From positions 1 to 64,000 of the forward strand of contig NZ_QEII01000240.1 of assembly GCF_003347515.1 (NCBI RefSeq): a DNA stretch of 64,000 nucleotides. The letters are read 5' to 3'. This DNA comes from Rhodoferax ferrireducens. GTDB lineage: Bacteria; Pseudomonadota; Gammaproteobacteria; Burkholderiales; Burkholderiaceae_C. Every line of letters begins with the position of its first letter. Position 1 is the first letter of the stretch. The notes below the pieces were generated by a model. It was not told the DNA's origin. It saw nothing but the letters and a program-made list of their open reading frames with translations, and made no database searches. Of the stretch, positions 15,858 through 23,771 are shown piece after piece. Position numbers and translations under genes: made by a program.

Positions 15858-16633
15858 TTTTTACCTTTGGCTAAAAGCTTTTCAGCCGCGTTCCAGTGGT
15901 CTTGATGGAGCCACGTTGTCACGAGCTGCTGCTGCTCCAAAGCGCGCCGCGCGTCGTAAGACGCACCCTGACGCCATGCAGCGGTCTGCGCCTTGATACC
16001 GTGCAATACCGGCTGCGCGCAAGCCAGCATGGGGGTGATGAAAGCCTGGATGTCGGCTCCCGCCGGGCCGTCGCTGATCACCGCATCGGCCAGGCCCCAA
16101 CGCAATGCTTGTTCAGCATCGACCAGCTCGCAACGGCTCATCATCCGCATCGCGCGCGCTGCGCCGACAAGCTGGCACAGGTCCGGTCCACCGCCCCAGG
16201 CGGACGTGATGGCCAGTTTGGCCTGGATGAAGCCGATGCGCGCGTGCGAGGCCTGCATCCGCATGTCACACGCCAAGGCCAGTTCCGCGCCCCCGCCGAT
16301 CGCATCACCGTTGAGATAGGCCAACACCGGTACAGCGCAGTGGCGCACGGTATCGAGCGCCACGCGAGCCGCGTTGGTCATCGCGATCACGGCTGCTTCG
16401 TCGCGCACACCTGCGAGTTCGACGAGATCGCCGCCGGCCGCAAAGAAACGGTCACCAGCGCCGGTGAGGACGATCAGGCGCGTCTCGCGCCTGTTGCCCT
16501 CAACCGTTATCGCGTCAGCAATGCCCGAAAGCACGTTGCGGGCAAGCGCGTTGTGCTTTTGCGCCCGATCGATAGTGATCCAGATGACGCCAGGTGCGCG
16601 TTCCTCGACCATGATGTCTTTGTTTTTTTGCAC
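15854..16633 (-). CDS. enoyl-CoA hydratase/isomerase-family protein
   Basis: This 259-residue crotonase-fold enzyme is the first gene of the mutase operon, overlapping the mutase large-subunit gene by four bases. It has the oxyanion-hole segments AGDRFFAAGGDLVEL and NGDAIGGGAELALACD. The Glu in GGGAE matches one catalytic glutamate of classical hydratases, while the second position (FIQAKLAITSAWGGG) is not Glu. It could hydrate, isomerise, hydrolyse or decarboxylate an acyl-CoA linked to the mutase reaction. The start is a GTG ten bases after AAGGAG; an in-frame ATG at 16612 is possible. The transcript probably starts between here and the divergent IclR gene. Confidence 0.88.
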   Translation of the reverse strand: MQKNKDIMVEERAPGVIWITIDRAQKHNALARNVLSGIADAITVEGNRRETRLIVLTGAGDRFFAAGGDLVELAGVRDEAAVIAMTNAARVALDTVRHCAVPVLAYLNGDAIGGGAELALACDMRMQASHARIGFIQAKLAITSAWGGGPDLCQLVGAARAMRMMSRCELVDAEQALRWGLADAVISDGPAGADIQAFITPMLACAQPVLHGIKAQTAAWRQGASYDARRALEQQQLVTTWLHQDHWNAAEKLLAKGKK

Positions 16634-16703
16634 GCTTTCATATCTCCTTGATTGACTTGAGTTGTGATCGTAGGCATCATCAGTTTCTGTTGCAAGAACC
16701 TAA

Positions 16704-16719
16704 GTTCTATATTTCGAAC
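16704..16719. promoter_or_regulatory. candidate IclR operator in the mutase/IclR divergent region
   Basis: GTTCTATATTTCGAAC has GTTC/GAAC arms around an A/T-rich centre and sits between the divergent mutase operon and its IclR-family regulator. A related sequence lies upstream of the second IclR gene at 19778-19791. IclR proteins usually bind such short imperfect palindromes. No footprint evidence can come from sequence alone. Confidence 0.4.
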
Positions 16720-16815
16720 AACAGGCATTGAATCGGGTCATATCTGCGGAACAAAGCCAATTTGTTCAACGGGCTGAAATATGGTGATCCGCACTTTCAG
16801 TCAAAGGAACAAAAC

Positions 16816-17568
16816 ATGTCAGGCGTCACGGTCACCGCGATAGAACGAATCCTCGATATCTTTGAAGCATTTCAGGCGAGCCAACGCCCGTTATCGCTCA
16901 CGGACCTGGCCGAAGCGGCCAACATTCCGAAAAGCAGTTGCCACGCCATAGTCACCACGCTGACGGCGCGCGGCTACCTGTATTCGCTAACGCGCCCGCG
17001 CTCGCTTTATCCGACCAAGCGGATGCACGACGTTGCGCACGATATTCTGGAGCACGACCCCTTCATCGAGCGCGCAACGCCTCTGCTGGAGCGGCTGCGC
17101 GACACGTCGCGCGAAACGGTGATACTGGGCAAGCGCCAAGGCGACTCGGTCATCTACCTGCTGGTGATTGAAGGCCAGCATCCCATCAGATATTCCGCCA
17201 AACCTGGCGAGTTCAAGCCTTTGTATTCAAGCGCCACCGGCAAGGCGCTGCTGGGCAGCCTGAAGGAACCAGAGCTGCGCAAATGGCTCGAGAAGCGCGA
17301 ATTGCCTGCCGTCACCTCCTCCACCATGACCGATCATGAAGCGCTTGTCGATGACATTTTGCAAAGCCGGCGGATGGGCTATTTCCTGACGCGAGGCGAG
17401 AACGTGAGTGACGTCTGGGCCGTGTCGGCATTTCTCACCGTCAACCGGGAGACACTTGCGGTGGCAATCGCCGGACCCCGCCACCGCATGGAGGGCAACC
17501 TGGCAGAGTGTGCGCAATTTCTGGTGGCAACCTGCAGTGTCCTGTCGCGACAGCAAGCGCGGGGCTAG
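16816..17568 (+). CDS. IclR-family transcriptional regulator of the mutase operon
   Basis: This 250-residue protein has a winged helix-turn-helix at the N-terminus (AIERILDIFEAF to about residue 70, with LTDLAEAANIPKSSCHAIVT as the recognition region) and an IclR effector-binding domain (about 80-245, with SATGKALLGSL). The start at 16816 follows AAAGGA; a longer frame from 16762 lacks this support. It is divergent from the crotonase-mutase operon, so it is very likely that operon's local regulator, responding to a small acid or CoA ester. Its stop overlaps that of the convergent tauD-like gene (CTAG), consistent with a rearrangement junction here. Confidence 0.9.
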   Translation: MSGVTVTAIERILDIFEAFQASQRPLSLTDLAEAANIPKSSCHAIVTTLTARGYLYSLTRPRSLYPTKRMHDVAHDILEHDPFIERATPLLERLRDTSRETVILGKRQGDSVIYLLVIEGQHPIRYSAKPGEFKPLYSSATGKALLGSLKEPELRKWLEKRELPAVTSSTMTDHEALVDDILQSRRMGYFLTRGENVSDVWAVSAFLTVNRETLAVAIAGPRHRMEGNLAECAQFLVATCSVLSRQQARG

Positions 17569-18425
17569 TCGTTGTCTAAAACATGCCGGCGAGGCCGGTC
17601 ACCCGCCAGCGTGATGCGGTGCATGACCCGGCGAAAGCCGTGGTAATCGTTGACCGGGTAGTGGTGCGTACAGCGGTTGTCCCATAGCGCCAGGGAACCC
17701 ACCTGCCAGCGAAAGCGACAGGTGAACTCTTCCTTCTTCTGGTGCTCGAATAAAAACCGCAGCAGCGGCGCACTCTCCTCTTCGGTCATGCCGACGAAGC
17801 GCGCGGTGTGGGCGCAGTTGACATACAAGGCCTTGCGGCCGGTTTCCGGATGGGTGCGCACCACAGGGTGTTCGGCCTCGTAATGGCGGTTCGCGTCAGC
17901 GCGCCCGACCTCGGCCAGGCGGTCTTCGCGGGTGCGCGTCACGTCGGCCTTCGCCGAGGTGTTGACAGCCACCAGGGGATCGAGCAGCCGCTGCATGCCA
18001 TCCGACAAGGCCTCGTAGGCCAGCACCTGGTTGGCAAACAGCGTGTCACCTCCGTAAGGCGGCACCTCGCGCGCCAGCAGCAGCGTGGCCATCGGCGGCT
18101 GCGCCAGATAGGCGGTATCGCTGTGCCAGACACCGCCGAAGTTGACTTTTTCGTGCGCCAGCTTCTTCACTTCGATGATGACTGGAAAGCCCGCAATGCC
18201 GTTAACGAACGGGTATTCCACCGGCGTGCCAACGGCCTGGGCGAAGGCCAGGAACTGCCCGGAGGTTAGGTGCTGGTCACGCAAAAAGACGACACCATGA
18301 TCGAGCCAGGCGCTACGCAACGCTGCCAGGTCATGCGGGCGCAGCGGTTGGGACAGGTCAAGCCCGGAGAGCTCCGCGCCCAGCGCGCCGGCCAGCCGGG
18401 TCACGGTCAATGCCGGGGCGCTCAT
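17565..18425 (-). CDS. TauD/TfdA-family 2-oxoglutarate-dependent dioxygenase
   Basis: This 286-residue enzyme has the iron triad His101-x-Asp103 (WHSDTAYLAQPP) and His269 (RVMHR), with the conserved [14 protein letters not shown] segment at 248-261. TauD/TfdA enzymes oxidise sulfonates, phenoxyacetates, carnitine-like or other organic acids using O2 and 2-oxoglutarate. The substrate here is unknown. Its ATG overlaps the stop of a CoA-transferase gene by four bases, so the two are cotranscribed. The last 35 or so codons are duplicated as a remnant at 1681. After residue 281 the sequence differs between copies, so the last residues HVLDND may have been added at a recombination junction. Confidence 0.92.
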   Translation of the reverse strand: MSAPALTVTRLAGALGAELSGLDLSQPLRPHDLAALRSAWLDHGVVFLRDQHLTSGQFLAFAQAVGTPVEYPFVNGIAGFPVIIEVKKLAHEKVNFGGVWHSDTAYLAQPPMATLLLAREVPPYGGDTLFANQVLAYEALSDGMQRLLDPLVAVNTSAKADVTRTREDRLAEVGRADANRHYEAEHPVVRTHPETGRKALYVNCAHTARFVGMTEEESAPLLRFLFEHQKKEEFTCRFRWQVGSLALWDNRCTHHYPVNDYHGFRRVMHRITLAGDRPRRHVLDND

Positions 18426-19669
18426 GCTGACACCTCCGCATCGGCGGCTTTCGACACCGCTGCGCGGCTGGCCAGCAAGGACGCCAGTGCGCTGGCATCA
18501 AAGCCGCATTCGCGCAGCACCGATTCGGTGTGCTCCCCCAGTCGCGGCGCGGGCGCCAGCTTGCTGACGTCGTAACCCACCCAGCGCGCCGGCGCGCCAA
18601 AGGTGCGCATCGCCCCTTCGCTCGGGTGCTCGACCTGGCGGAAAAAGCCCACCGCCGCCAGGTGCGGGTCATCCAGCAGGGACTCGATGGTATTCAGCGG
18701 CACCGCCGGCACGTCAATTTGCTCGAACAGCGCCAGCCAGTGCGCGGTGCTTTGCCCGCGTAGCGTCTGGCCCAAAAAGCCGTACACCTCGTCAATGTGG
18801 CGGGTGCGGTTAGCCAGGTCGGCGAAGCGCGGATCGACCCGCAAATCGTCGCGCTCGATGGCGCGCAGAAAACGCTGCCAGTGGCCGTCGTTGTAGACCA
18901 GCGCGCAGATATAGCCGTCGCTGGTTTGGTACGGCCGGCGCCCGGGCGACAGCAGCCGCACGTAGCCGGCGTCAGCACTGGGCGGCTCGAAGGTGCGCCC
19001 GTAAATGTGGTCCGACAGCACCACGCTGGCCATGGTTTCGAACATCGGCACGTCGATGCGGCAGCCGCGCCCGGTGCGCTCGCGCCCGTACAGCGCCATG
19101 GCCACGCTATGCGCCGCATGCAGGCCTACCATGCGGTCGGCAATCGTCAGCGGCACGTAGCGCGGCTCGCTCGCCCCGCTGCGTTGCTGCAAGGCAGCGA
19201 TGCCGACGGCGCCCTGGATCAGGTCGTCATAGGCCGGACGGCCTGCGTAGGGGCCGTCCTCGCCATAGCCGTACACGCCGCACCAGATGATGCGCGGATT
19301 GATCGCCGACACGCTCTCGTAGTCCAGCCCGAGCCGGGCGATGGAGGCCGGGCGCAGGTTGTGCACGAAGACATCGGCACCTTCGATCAGGTGCCGCATC
19401 GCGGCCGCGCCCTGCGGCGATTTGAGGTCGAGCGCCACGCTGCGCTTGTTGCGGTTCAGGTGCAGGAACAGCGGGCCCATGCCGGGATGGCGTCCGGGGC
19501 CGATCCAGCGGGTCGAGTCGCCCTCGGGGGATTCGATCTTGATCACGTCGGCGCCATGGTCGCCAAAAATCTGGGTCGCGTACGGCCCCATCAGCACCGC
19601 GCTGAGGTCAATCACCCGCACGCCCGCGAGCGGCCCGGTTGGTGCCGCCTGGTCTTGTTGGCTTGTCAT
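18422..19669 (-). CDS. class III (CaiB/BaiF) CoA-transferase
   Basis: This 415-residue family III CoA-transferase has the motifs VIDLSAVLMGPYATQIFGDHGAD and LNRNKRSVALDL, and the catalytic Asp148 in RPAYDDLIQG. It activates an organic acid at the expense of another CoA ester. The start at 19669 is supported by GAGGAGA. It overlaps the tauD-like gene and is divergent from an IclR regulator, so the pair tauD plus CoA-transferase probably forms a small regulated unit. This protein is clearly different from the mutase-linked transferase at 12698 (longer, different active-site surroundings). Confidence 0.92.
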   Translation of the reverse strand: MTSQQDQAAPTGPLAGVRVIDLSAVLMGPYATQIFGDHGADVIKIESPEGDSTRWIGPGRHPGMGPLFLHLNRNKRSVALDLKSPQGAAAMRHLIEGADVFVHNLRPASIARLGLDYESVSAINPRIIWCGVYGYGEDGPYAGRPAYDDLIQGAVGIAALQQRSGASEPRYVPLTIADRMVGLHAAHSVAMALYGRERTGRGCRIDVPMFETMASVVLSDHIYGRTFEPPSADAGYVRLLSPGRRPYQTSDGYICALVYNDGHWQRFLRAIERDDLRVDPRFADLANRTRHIDEVYGFLGQTLRGQSTAHWLALFEQIDVPAVPLNTIESLLDDPHLAAVGFFRQVEHPSEGAMRTFGAPARWVGYDVSKLAPAPRLGEHTESVLRECGFDASALASLLASRAAVSKAADAEVSA

Positions 19670-19757
19670 CTGTGTCTCCTCTGATTTTTTGATGCCAGGC
19701 CTGCTCAGCGTCGCGTGCTGAAAAAAACCCGGTTGACGACCGTGCATCCTAACGCTA

Positions 19758-19791
19758 TTCTTATATTCAAACAATTATTCCGATATCAGAA
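19758..19791. promoter_or_regulatory. candidate IclR operators between caiB-type and iclR genes
   Basis: TTCCGATATCAGAA at 19778-19791 is symmetric at 12 of 14 positions around GATATC, and a weaker related half, TTCTTATATTCAA, begins at 19758. Both lie in the 143-base gap between a leftward CoA-transferase gene and a rightward IclR gene, where an autoregulated operator is expected. The A/T-rich stretch also suits overlapping promoters. Confidence 0.45.
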
Positions 19792-19812
19792 CAAATAGGA
19801 GGCATCGTATCC

Positions 19813-20643
19813 ATGAGTACATCCATCGCAGCCCGGCGGGAACACAGCGGTGTCGCGCCCCCTCTTGACGGGTCACCGATGGCGCTGACCCGCGTGCTGC
19901 GACTGCTGCAGTTGCTGGCCGACCAGCCCGCCGGCATGGCCCTGGCATCCCTGTGCGTGGCCATGAATGCACCGAAGACCAGCGTGCTCTCGCTGCTGCG
20001 CGGACTCACGGCGCATGGCTACCTGCAACGCAGCGACACGGTGTATCGATTGGGCCCCGAGTCCTTCTCGCTCGGGGCCTCGCTGGTGTCAGCCTGCTCG
20101 CTCGACGTCGTGGCCCTGCCCTTCCTGCGCGAGGCGGTGGCGCGCTGCGGTGAGACCGCCCTGATCGCCCGCATCGACCGCGCTGCCGGTCAACTCGTCT
20201 ACGGCCCGATCGTCGAGAGCGCACGCCCGATTCGCTATGCCGTGTCAGTCGGCACGACGCGGCCGCTGTTCGTCTCGGCTGCCGGGCGCGCGCTGCTGGC
20301 GTTCCAGGACGAGGCGTGGCGGCGCGACTACCTGCGCCGCGCCGACTTGCGGGCCATGACCGAGCACTCGGTCACCGACCGGGCGCAACTTGCGCGCCTC
20401 ATTGAGGAGGTCCGGATCAGCGGCGTGGCCGTCACGTTCGGTGAAGTAACGCCCGACGTGGCCGGCTTTGCGGCCCCGATCTTCGAGCCCGACGGGCGCG
20501 TGAACGCGGCGCTGATCATCGCCACCCCGATCGAGCGCGGTCGCGCCACCGCCGATGCGCTGCAACGCCTGGTGGTGACGCTGGCACAAAATATCTCGCA
20601 CGCGCTCGGCCACCCTGCGCGGTCGGCATCCAGCACAACTTGA
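19813..20643 (+). CDS. IclR-family transcriptional regulator
   Basis: This 276-residue regulator has an N-terminal winged helix-turn-helix (about residues 20-80, LASLCVAMNAPKTSVLSLLR) and the IclR effector domain (about 95-265, with VSAAGRALLAF). AGGAGG precedes the ATG by ten bases. It is divergent from the CoA-transferase/tauD unit and lies upstream of a crotonase and an MmgE/PrpD gene, so it probably controls both directions. It is distinct in sequence from the IclR protein at 16816. The ligand is unknown. Confidence 0.92.
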   Translation: MSTSIAARREHSGVAPPLDGSPMALTRVLRLLQLLADQPAGMALASLCVAMNAPKTSVLSLLRGLTAHGYLQRSDTVYRLGPESFSLGASLVSACSLDVVALPFLREAVARCGETALIARIDRAAGQLVYGPIVESARPIRYAVSVGTTRPLFVSAAGRALLAFQDEAWRRDYLRRADLRAMTEHSVTDRAQLARLIEEVRISGVAVTFGEVTPDVAGFAAPIFEPDGRVNAALIIATPIERGRATADALQRLVVTLAQNISHALGHPARSASSTT

Positions 20644-20658
20644 AAAGGAGACAAGCCC

Positions 20659-21420
20659 ATGAACAACGAACTGCTCTACGAAGTGAGCGACGGCATTGCC
20701 GTCATCACCATCAACCGGCCCGAACGCCGCAACGCCCTGAACCGCGCCGTGCGCGAAGGCATGTTCGAGGTCTGGCGTCGCTTCGAAGCCGATGCCTCGG
20801 CCCAGGTGGCCATCCTCACCGGTGCCGGTGACAATTTCTGCGCCGGCATGGACCTGGTGGAAGCCGCCGACACGCAACTGCGCATCCCGCCCCCCGGCTT
20901 CATCGCCGTGCTCGGCGACAACATCGAGGTCACCAAGCCCGTCATCGCCGCCGTGCAGGGCTATGCCTATGCGGGCGGCTGGCTGCTGTCGCAGATGTGC
21001 GACCTGTGCGTGGCCGACGAGACCGCCAAATTCGCCATCACCGAGGCCAAGGTCGGGCGCGGCATGCCGTGGGCCGCGCCCGTCATCCACATGCTGCCGC
21101 AGCGCATCCTGATGGAAGTCGCCATGACCGGCGACCCGCTGACAGCGCAGCGCGCCTACGAACTCGGCTACATCAACCGCCTGATGCCCAAGGGGCAAGC
21201 ATTGCAGGGCGCGAAAGAACTGGCGGCCCGGCTCATGGCCAATGCGCCGCTGACAGTGCGCGCGGCCAAGGAAATGGTGCGCCTGTCCACCGAGATGGGC
21301 CGCACCGCCGCGCTGCGCGCATCCAACCGCGCGTTCGATGCCGTTTACCTCAGTGAAGACGCGCTGGAAGGCCCACAATCATTCCGGGAGAAGCGCAAAC
21401 CGGTCTGGAAGGGGTGCTGA
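20659..21420 (+). CDS. enoyl-CoA hydratase/isomerase-family protein
   Basis: This 253-residue crotonase-fold protein has the first oxyanion-hole segment GAGDNFCAGMDLVEA and the second QGYAYAGGWLLSQMCDLCV. The classical first glutamate position is Trp/Leu here (AGGWLL), while a Glu is kept in FAITEAKVGRGMP, a pattern seen in carnitinyl- and some isomerase-type crotonases. AAAAGGAG gives a strong ribosome binding site. It is followed directly by the MmgE/PrpD gene with one base between stop and start. Its substrate is probably the CoA ester made by the nearby transferase or ligases. Confidence 0.88.
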   Translation: MNNELLYEVSDGIAVITINRPERRNALNRAVREGMFEVWRRFEADASAQVAILTGAGDNFCAGMDLVEAADTQLRIPPPGFIAVLGDNIEVTKPVIAAVQGYAYAGGWLLSQMCDLCVADETAKFAITEAKVGRGMPWAAPVIHMLPQRILMEVAMTGDPLTAQRAYELGYINRLMPKGQALQGAKELAARLMANAPLTVRAAKEMVRLSTEMGRTAALRASNRAFDAVYLSEDALEGPQSFREKRKPVWKGC

Positions 21421-21421
21421 A

Positions 21422-22834
21422 ATGAGCGCGACCATGACCACAAAACCCGCACCGTCGGCCGCTGTCCAAACCGCTGGCATCACGCGGGAACTGGCCGCAC
21501 GCAGCGCTGCCCTGTGCTACACCGATCTGCCGGAGGATGTGCGCCTGCGGGTCCGGCAATGCCTGCTCGACTGGATTGGGGTAACACTGGCTGGCGCGTG
21601 CGAGCCGCTGGTGCACATGCTGGCCGAAGAGGCCCGTGAACAGGGCGGGCATGCCCAGACCAGCGTCGTCGGGCACGCCATGACGACCTCCAGCCGGCAG
21701 GCGGCGCTGATCAATGGCGCGGCCTCGCACGCACTCGATTACGACGACGTCAACATGGCCTGCACCGGCCATCCCTCGGTGGTCCTGATCCCGGCCTTGC
21801 TGGCCCTGGCCGAGTCGCGCGGCGCCAGCGGACGCGACTTCATGACCGCCTTCGCCGCTGGCTACGAAACCATGTGTCAGTTGGGGTTGGCGAGCGGCGA
21901 CGCACAGTATTCCAACGGTTTCCACACCACGGCCACGCTGGGCACGCTCGGTGCGGCCGCCGCCTGCGCGCGCTTGATGCAACTCGACGCCAACGACACC
22001 GCGACCGCGCTGGGCATCGCCAGCACCATGGCGGCCGGGCTGAAATCGATGTTCGGCACCATGTGCAAGCCCTTGCATGCCGGGCGCGCCAGCGCCGACG
22101 GCCTGCAAGCGGCCCAGTTGGCCGCGCGTGGCTTCACCAGCCGTGCCGATGCGATTGAATGTCCGCAAGGCTTCATCGCCACGCACGGTGGCACCGCATC
22201 GCTGGAAGCGGCCCTGGCCGCCCCGGACGGCAGCTGGCACCTGCGCCACAACCTGTTCAAGTTCCACGCCGCCTGCTACGGCACCCATGCCGCCATCGAG
22301 GCGGCGCGCTACTTGCGCCTGCAACACGCACTGCGGCCCGATGACGTGCTGCGCGTCACAGTACAGGTCGGCGCCGCCAGCGAGGGCGTGTGCAATATTC
22401 CCGAGCCGCGCACCGGACTGGAGGCCAAGTTCAGCCTGCGCCACACGGTGGCAATGGCGCTGGCCGGGGCCGACACCGCCGGACTGGACGCGTTCAGTGA
22501 CGAGGCCGTGCGCGCGCCCGAGGTAGCGGCCCTGCGTGAGCGCGTACAGGTCGTGCTCGCGCCCCAATGCCCGGGGCTCACCCTGAGCGAGGTGGTGATC
22601 GAGACCCGGAACGGCGCCGTGCTGCGCCAGCGCCACGACAGCGGACGCCCGGCCAGCGACCTGCTGGAGCAGCAGCAGCGGCTGGAGGAAAAGTTTCGCC
22701 GACTGGTCGAACCCGTGCTCAACCCTGCCGAGCGCGGCGAGCTGATCGACCTGGTGGCCCGGCTCGACGAACTGACCGACCTTTCGCCGCTGGCAAGCAT
22801 GCTGGCCAGCCAAGCGTGCTCCGATCGACACTAA
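21422..22834 (+). CDS. MmgE/PrpD-family protein
   Basis: This 470-residue protein belongs to the family that includes 2-methylcitrate dehydratase PrpD and cis-aconitate decarboxylase/isomerase-like proteins. It is full length, with the typical CLLDWIGVTLAG, AALINGAASHALDYDD and GHPSVVLIPALLALAE segments in the N-terminal all-helical domain and FHAACYGTHAAIEAA at the domain hinge. Members dehydrate, decarboxylate or isomerise polycarboxylates. No other methylcitrate-cycle gene is nearby, so a PrpD role is doubtful. It could act on a polycarboxylate produced in the pathway. It ends the short rightward operon and is convergent with a hydrolase gene. Confidence 0.9.
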   Translation: MSATMTTKPAPSAAVQTAGITRELAARSAALCYTDLPEDVRLRVRQCLLDWIGVTLAGACEPLVHMLAEEAREQGGHAQTSVVGHAMTTSSRQAALINGAASHALDYDDVNMACTGHPSVVLIPALLALAESRGASGRDFMTAFAAGYETMCQLGLASGDAQYSNGFHTTATLGTLGAAAACARLMQLDANDTATALGIASTMAAGLKSMFGTMCKPLHAGRASADGLQAAQLAARGFTSRADAIECPQGFIATHGGTASLEAALAAPDGSWHLRHNLFKFHAACYGTHAAIEAARYLRLQHALRPDDVLRVTVQVGAASEGVCNIPEPRTGLEAKFSLRHTVAMALAGADTAGLDAFSDEAVRAPEVAALRERVQVVLAPQCPGLTLSEVVIETRNGAVLRQRHDSGRPASDLLEQQQRLEEKFRRLVEPVLNPAERGELIDLVARLDELTDLSPLASMLASQACSDRH

Positions 22835-22894
22835 CGGCAATTTATTGGTGCGGGCAGGCTAGCGCGCGGAAAAACAAGGGTTGTGTAATGCCCG

Positions 22895-23707
22895 TCATTG
22901 GCCTGTGTTTTCGCTGTCGGCCGGGAGGCTGCGCCCCATGCGGCAGAGTAAACGCTGCAACATGCCCATGGTCTCCCCACGCGCTCGCTGCTGCGGATGG
23001 TGCCCGACGCCGGGCAGTGCCGTCACTTCAAGCGGCATCAGGCCGTGGCGAAACAAGGAAATCGCGCTGGGCCGCCAGCCATATTCGTCGTCATTACCGA
23101 ACAACACGGAGACCGGACAACGCACTGCGGCAACCTCGGCGCTCATGTTCCATTGCAGTGCCTGCGGGCTGGCCCAGGGCTCGTACCAGCCCCAGAACAT
23201 CGCGTCGGTGCTGTCGCCATGGTGGCGCTGAAGTTTTTCACGCAAGCCGTCTTGCTCAAACGCGCGCCGCGCGCCGGCCATGGAATCCACCATGAACGGA
23301 TCGATGGCCATGGTTGGCGAGCAGGCAAGAACGCCGCATACCAGCTCAGGATGCGCCGCCGCAGCCAGCACCGACATGGCTCCTCCATCACTGTGGCCGA
23401 ACATCAACGCCTTGTGGATTCCGAAGTGGCGCAACACCTCGCCAAGCACCGGCCCCGCCTCTTCACGCCGGCAACTGGGCTCACGCCCACCCACCAGACT
23501 CTCGGATCGCCCATAACCATACCGGTCATAGGCCAGCACCGGCCAGCCGCTGGCTTCGGCCAACACCTGAGGTAAGTCTTTCCAAGTGGTGATGCAGTCC
23601 AGCCCGCCGTGCATCATCACGATGGTCGGCTGCCCGTTGCCCACATCACCCCAGGTGGTGGCGGCCAGCCGATGGCCTCCCGCAAACAGTTCGTGCTCTT
23701 TCATCAT
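22895..23707 (-). CDS. alpha/beta hydrolase
   Basis: This is a 270-residue hydrolase with the oxyanion motif HGGLDCITTW, the nucleophile elbow GHSDGG (Ser106) and a C-terminal catalytic His in PGVGHHP. The start at 23707 follows CAGGAGA; the longer upstream frame is not supported. No signal peptide is seen, so it acts in the cytoplasm. In this setting it could hydrolyse an ester, a lactone or a CoA thioester. It lies 44 bases after the restored end of the acyl-CoA dehydrogenase gene and is probably cotranscribed with it. Confidence 0.88.
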   Translation of the reverse strand: MMKEHELFAGGHRLAATTWGDVGNGQPTIVMMHGGLDCITTWKDLPQVLAEASGWPVLAYDRYGYGRSESLVGGREPSCRREEAGPVLGEVLRHFGIHKALMFGHSDGGAMSVLAAAAHPELVCGVLACSPTMAIDPFMVDSMAGARRAFEQDGLREKLQRHHGDSTDAMFWGWYEPWASPQALQWNMSAEVAAVRCPVSVLFGNDDEYGWRPSAISLFRHGLMPLEVTALPGVGHHPQQRARGETMGMLQRLLCRMGRSLPADSENTGQ

Positions 23708-23771
23708 GTCAATCTGTCTCCTGGTTGCGCCTTGAAGGGGATCGGCACAGCCTACAGGTCGGCCTGTCCGG

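Noticed and set aside
16600..16640. Possible frameshift at an A-run near the start of the mutase-operon crotonase gene
   Set aside because: An ATG in another frame lies two bases after AAGGAG and before an A7 run, but the in-frame GTG at 16633 and ATG at 16612 give a complete protein without slippage.
21422..22834. MmgE/PrpD gene as part of a methylcitrate cycle
   Set aside because: No methylcitrate synthase, methylisocitrate lyase or AcnD/PrpF gene occurs in the window, so assigning prpD would be unsupported.
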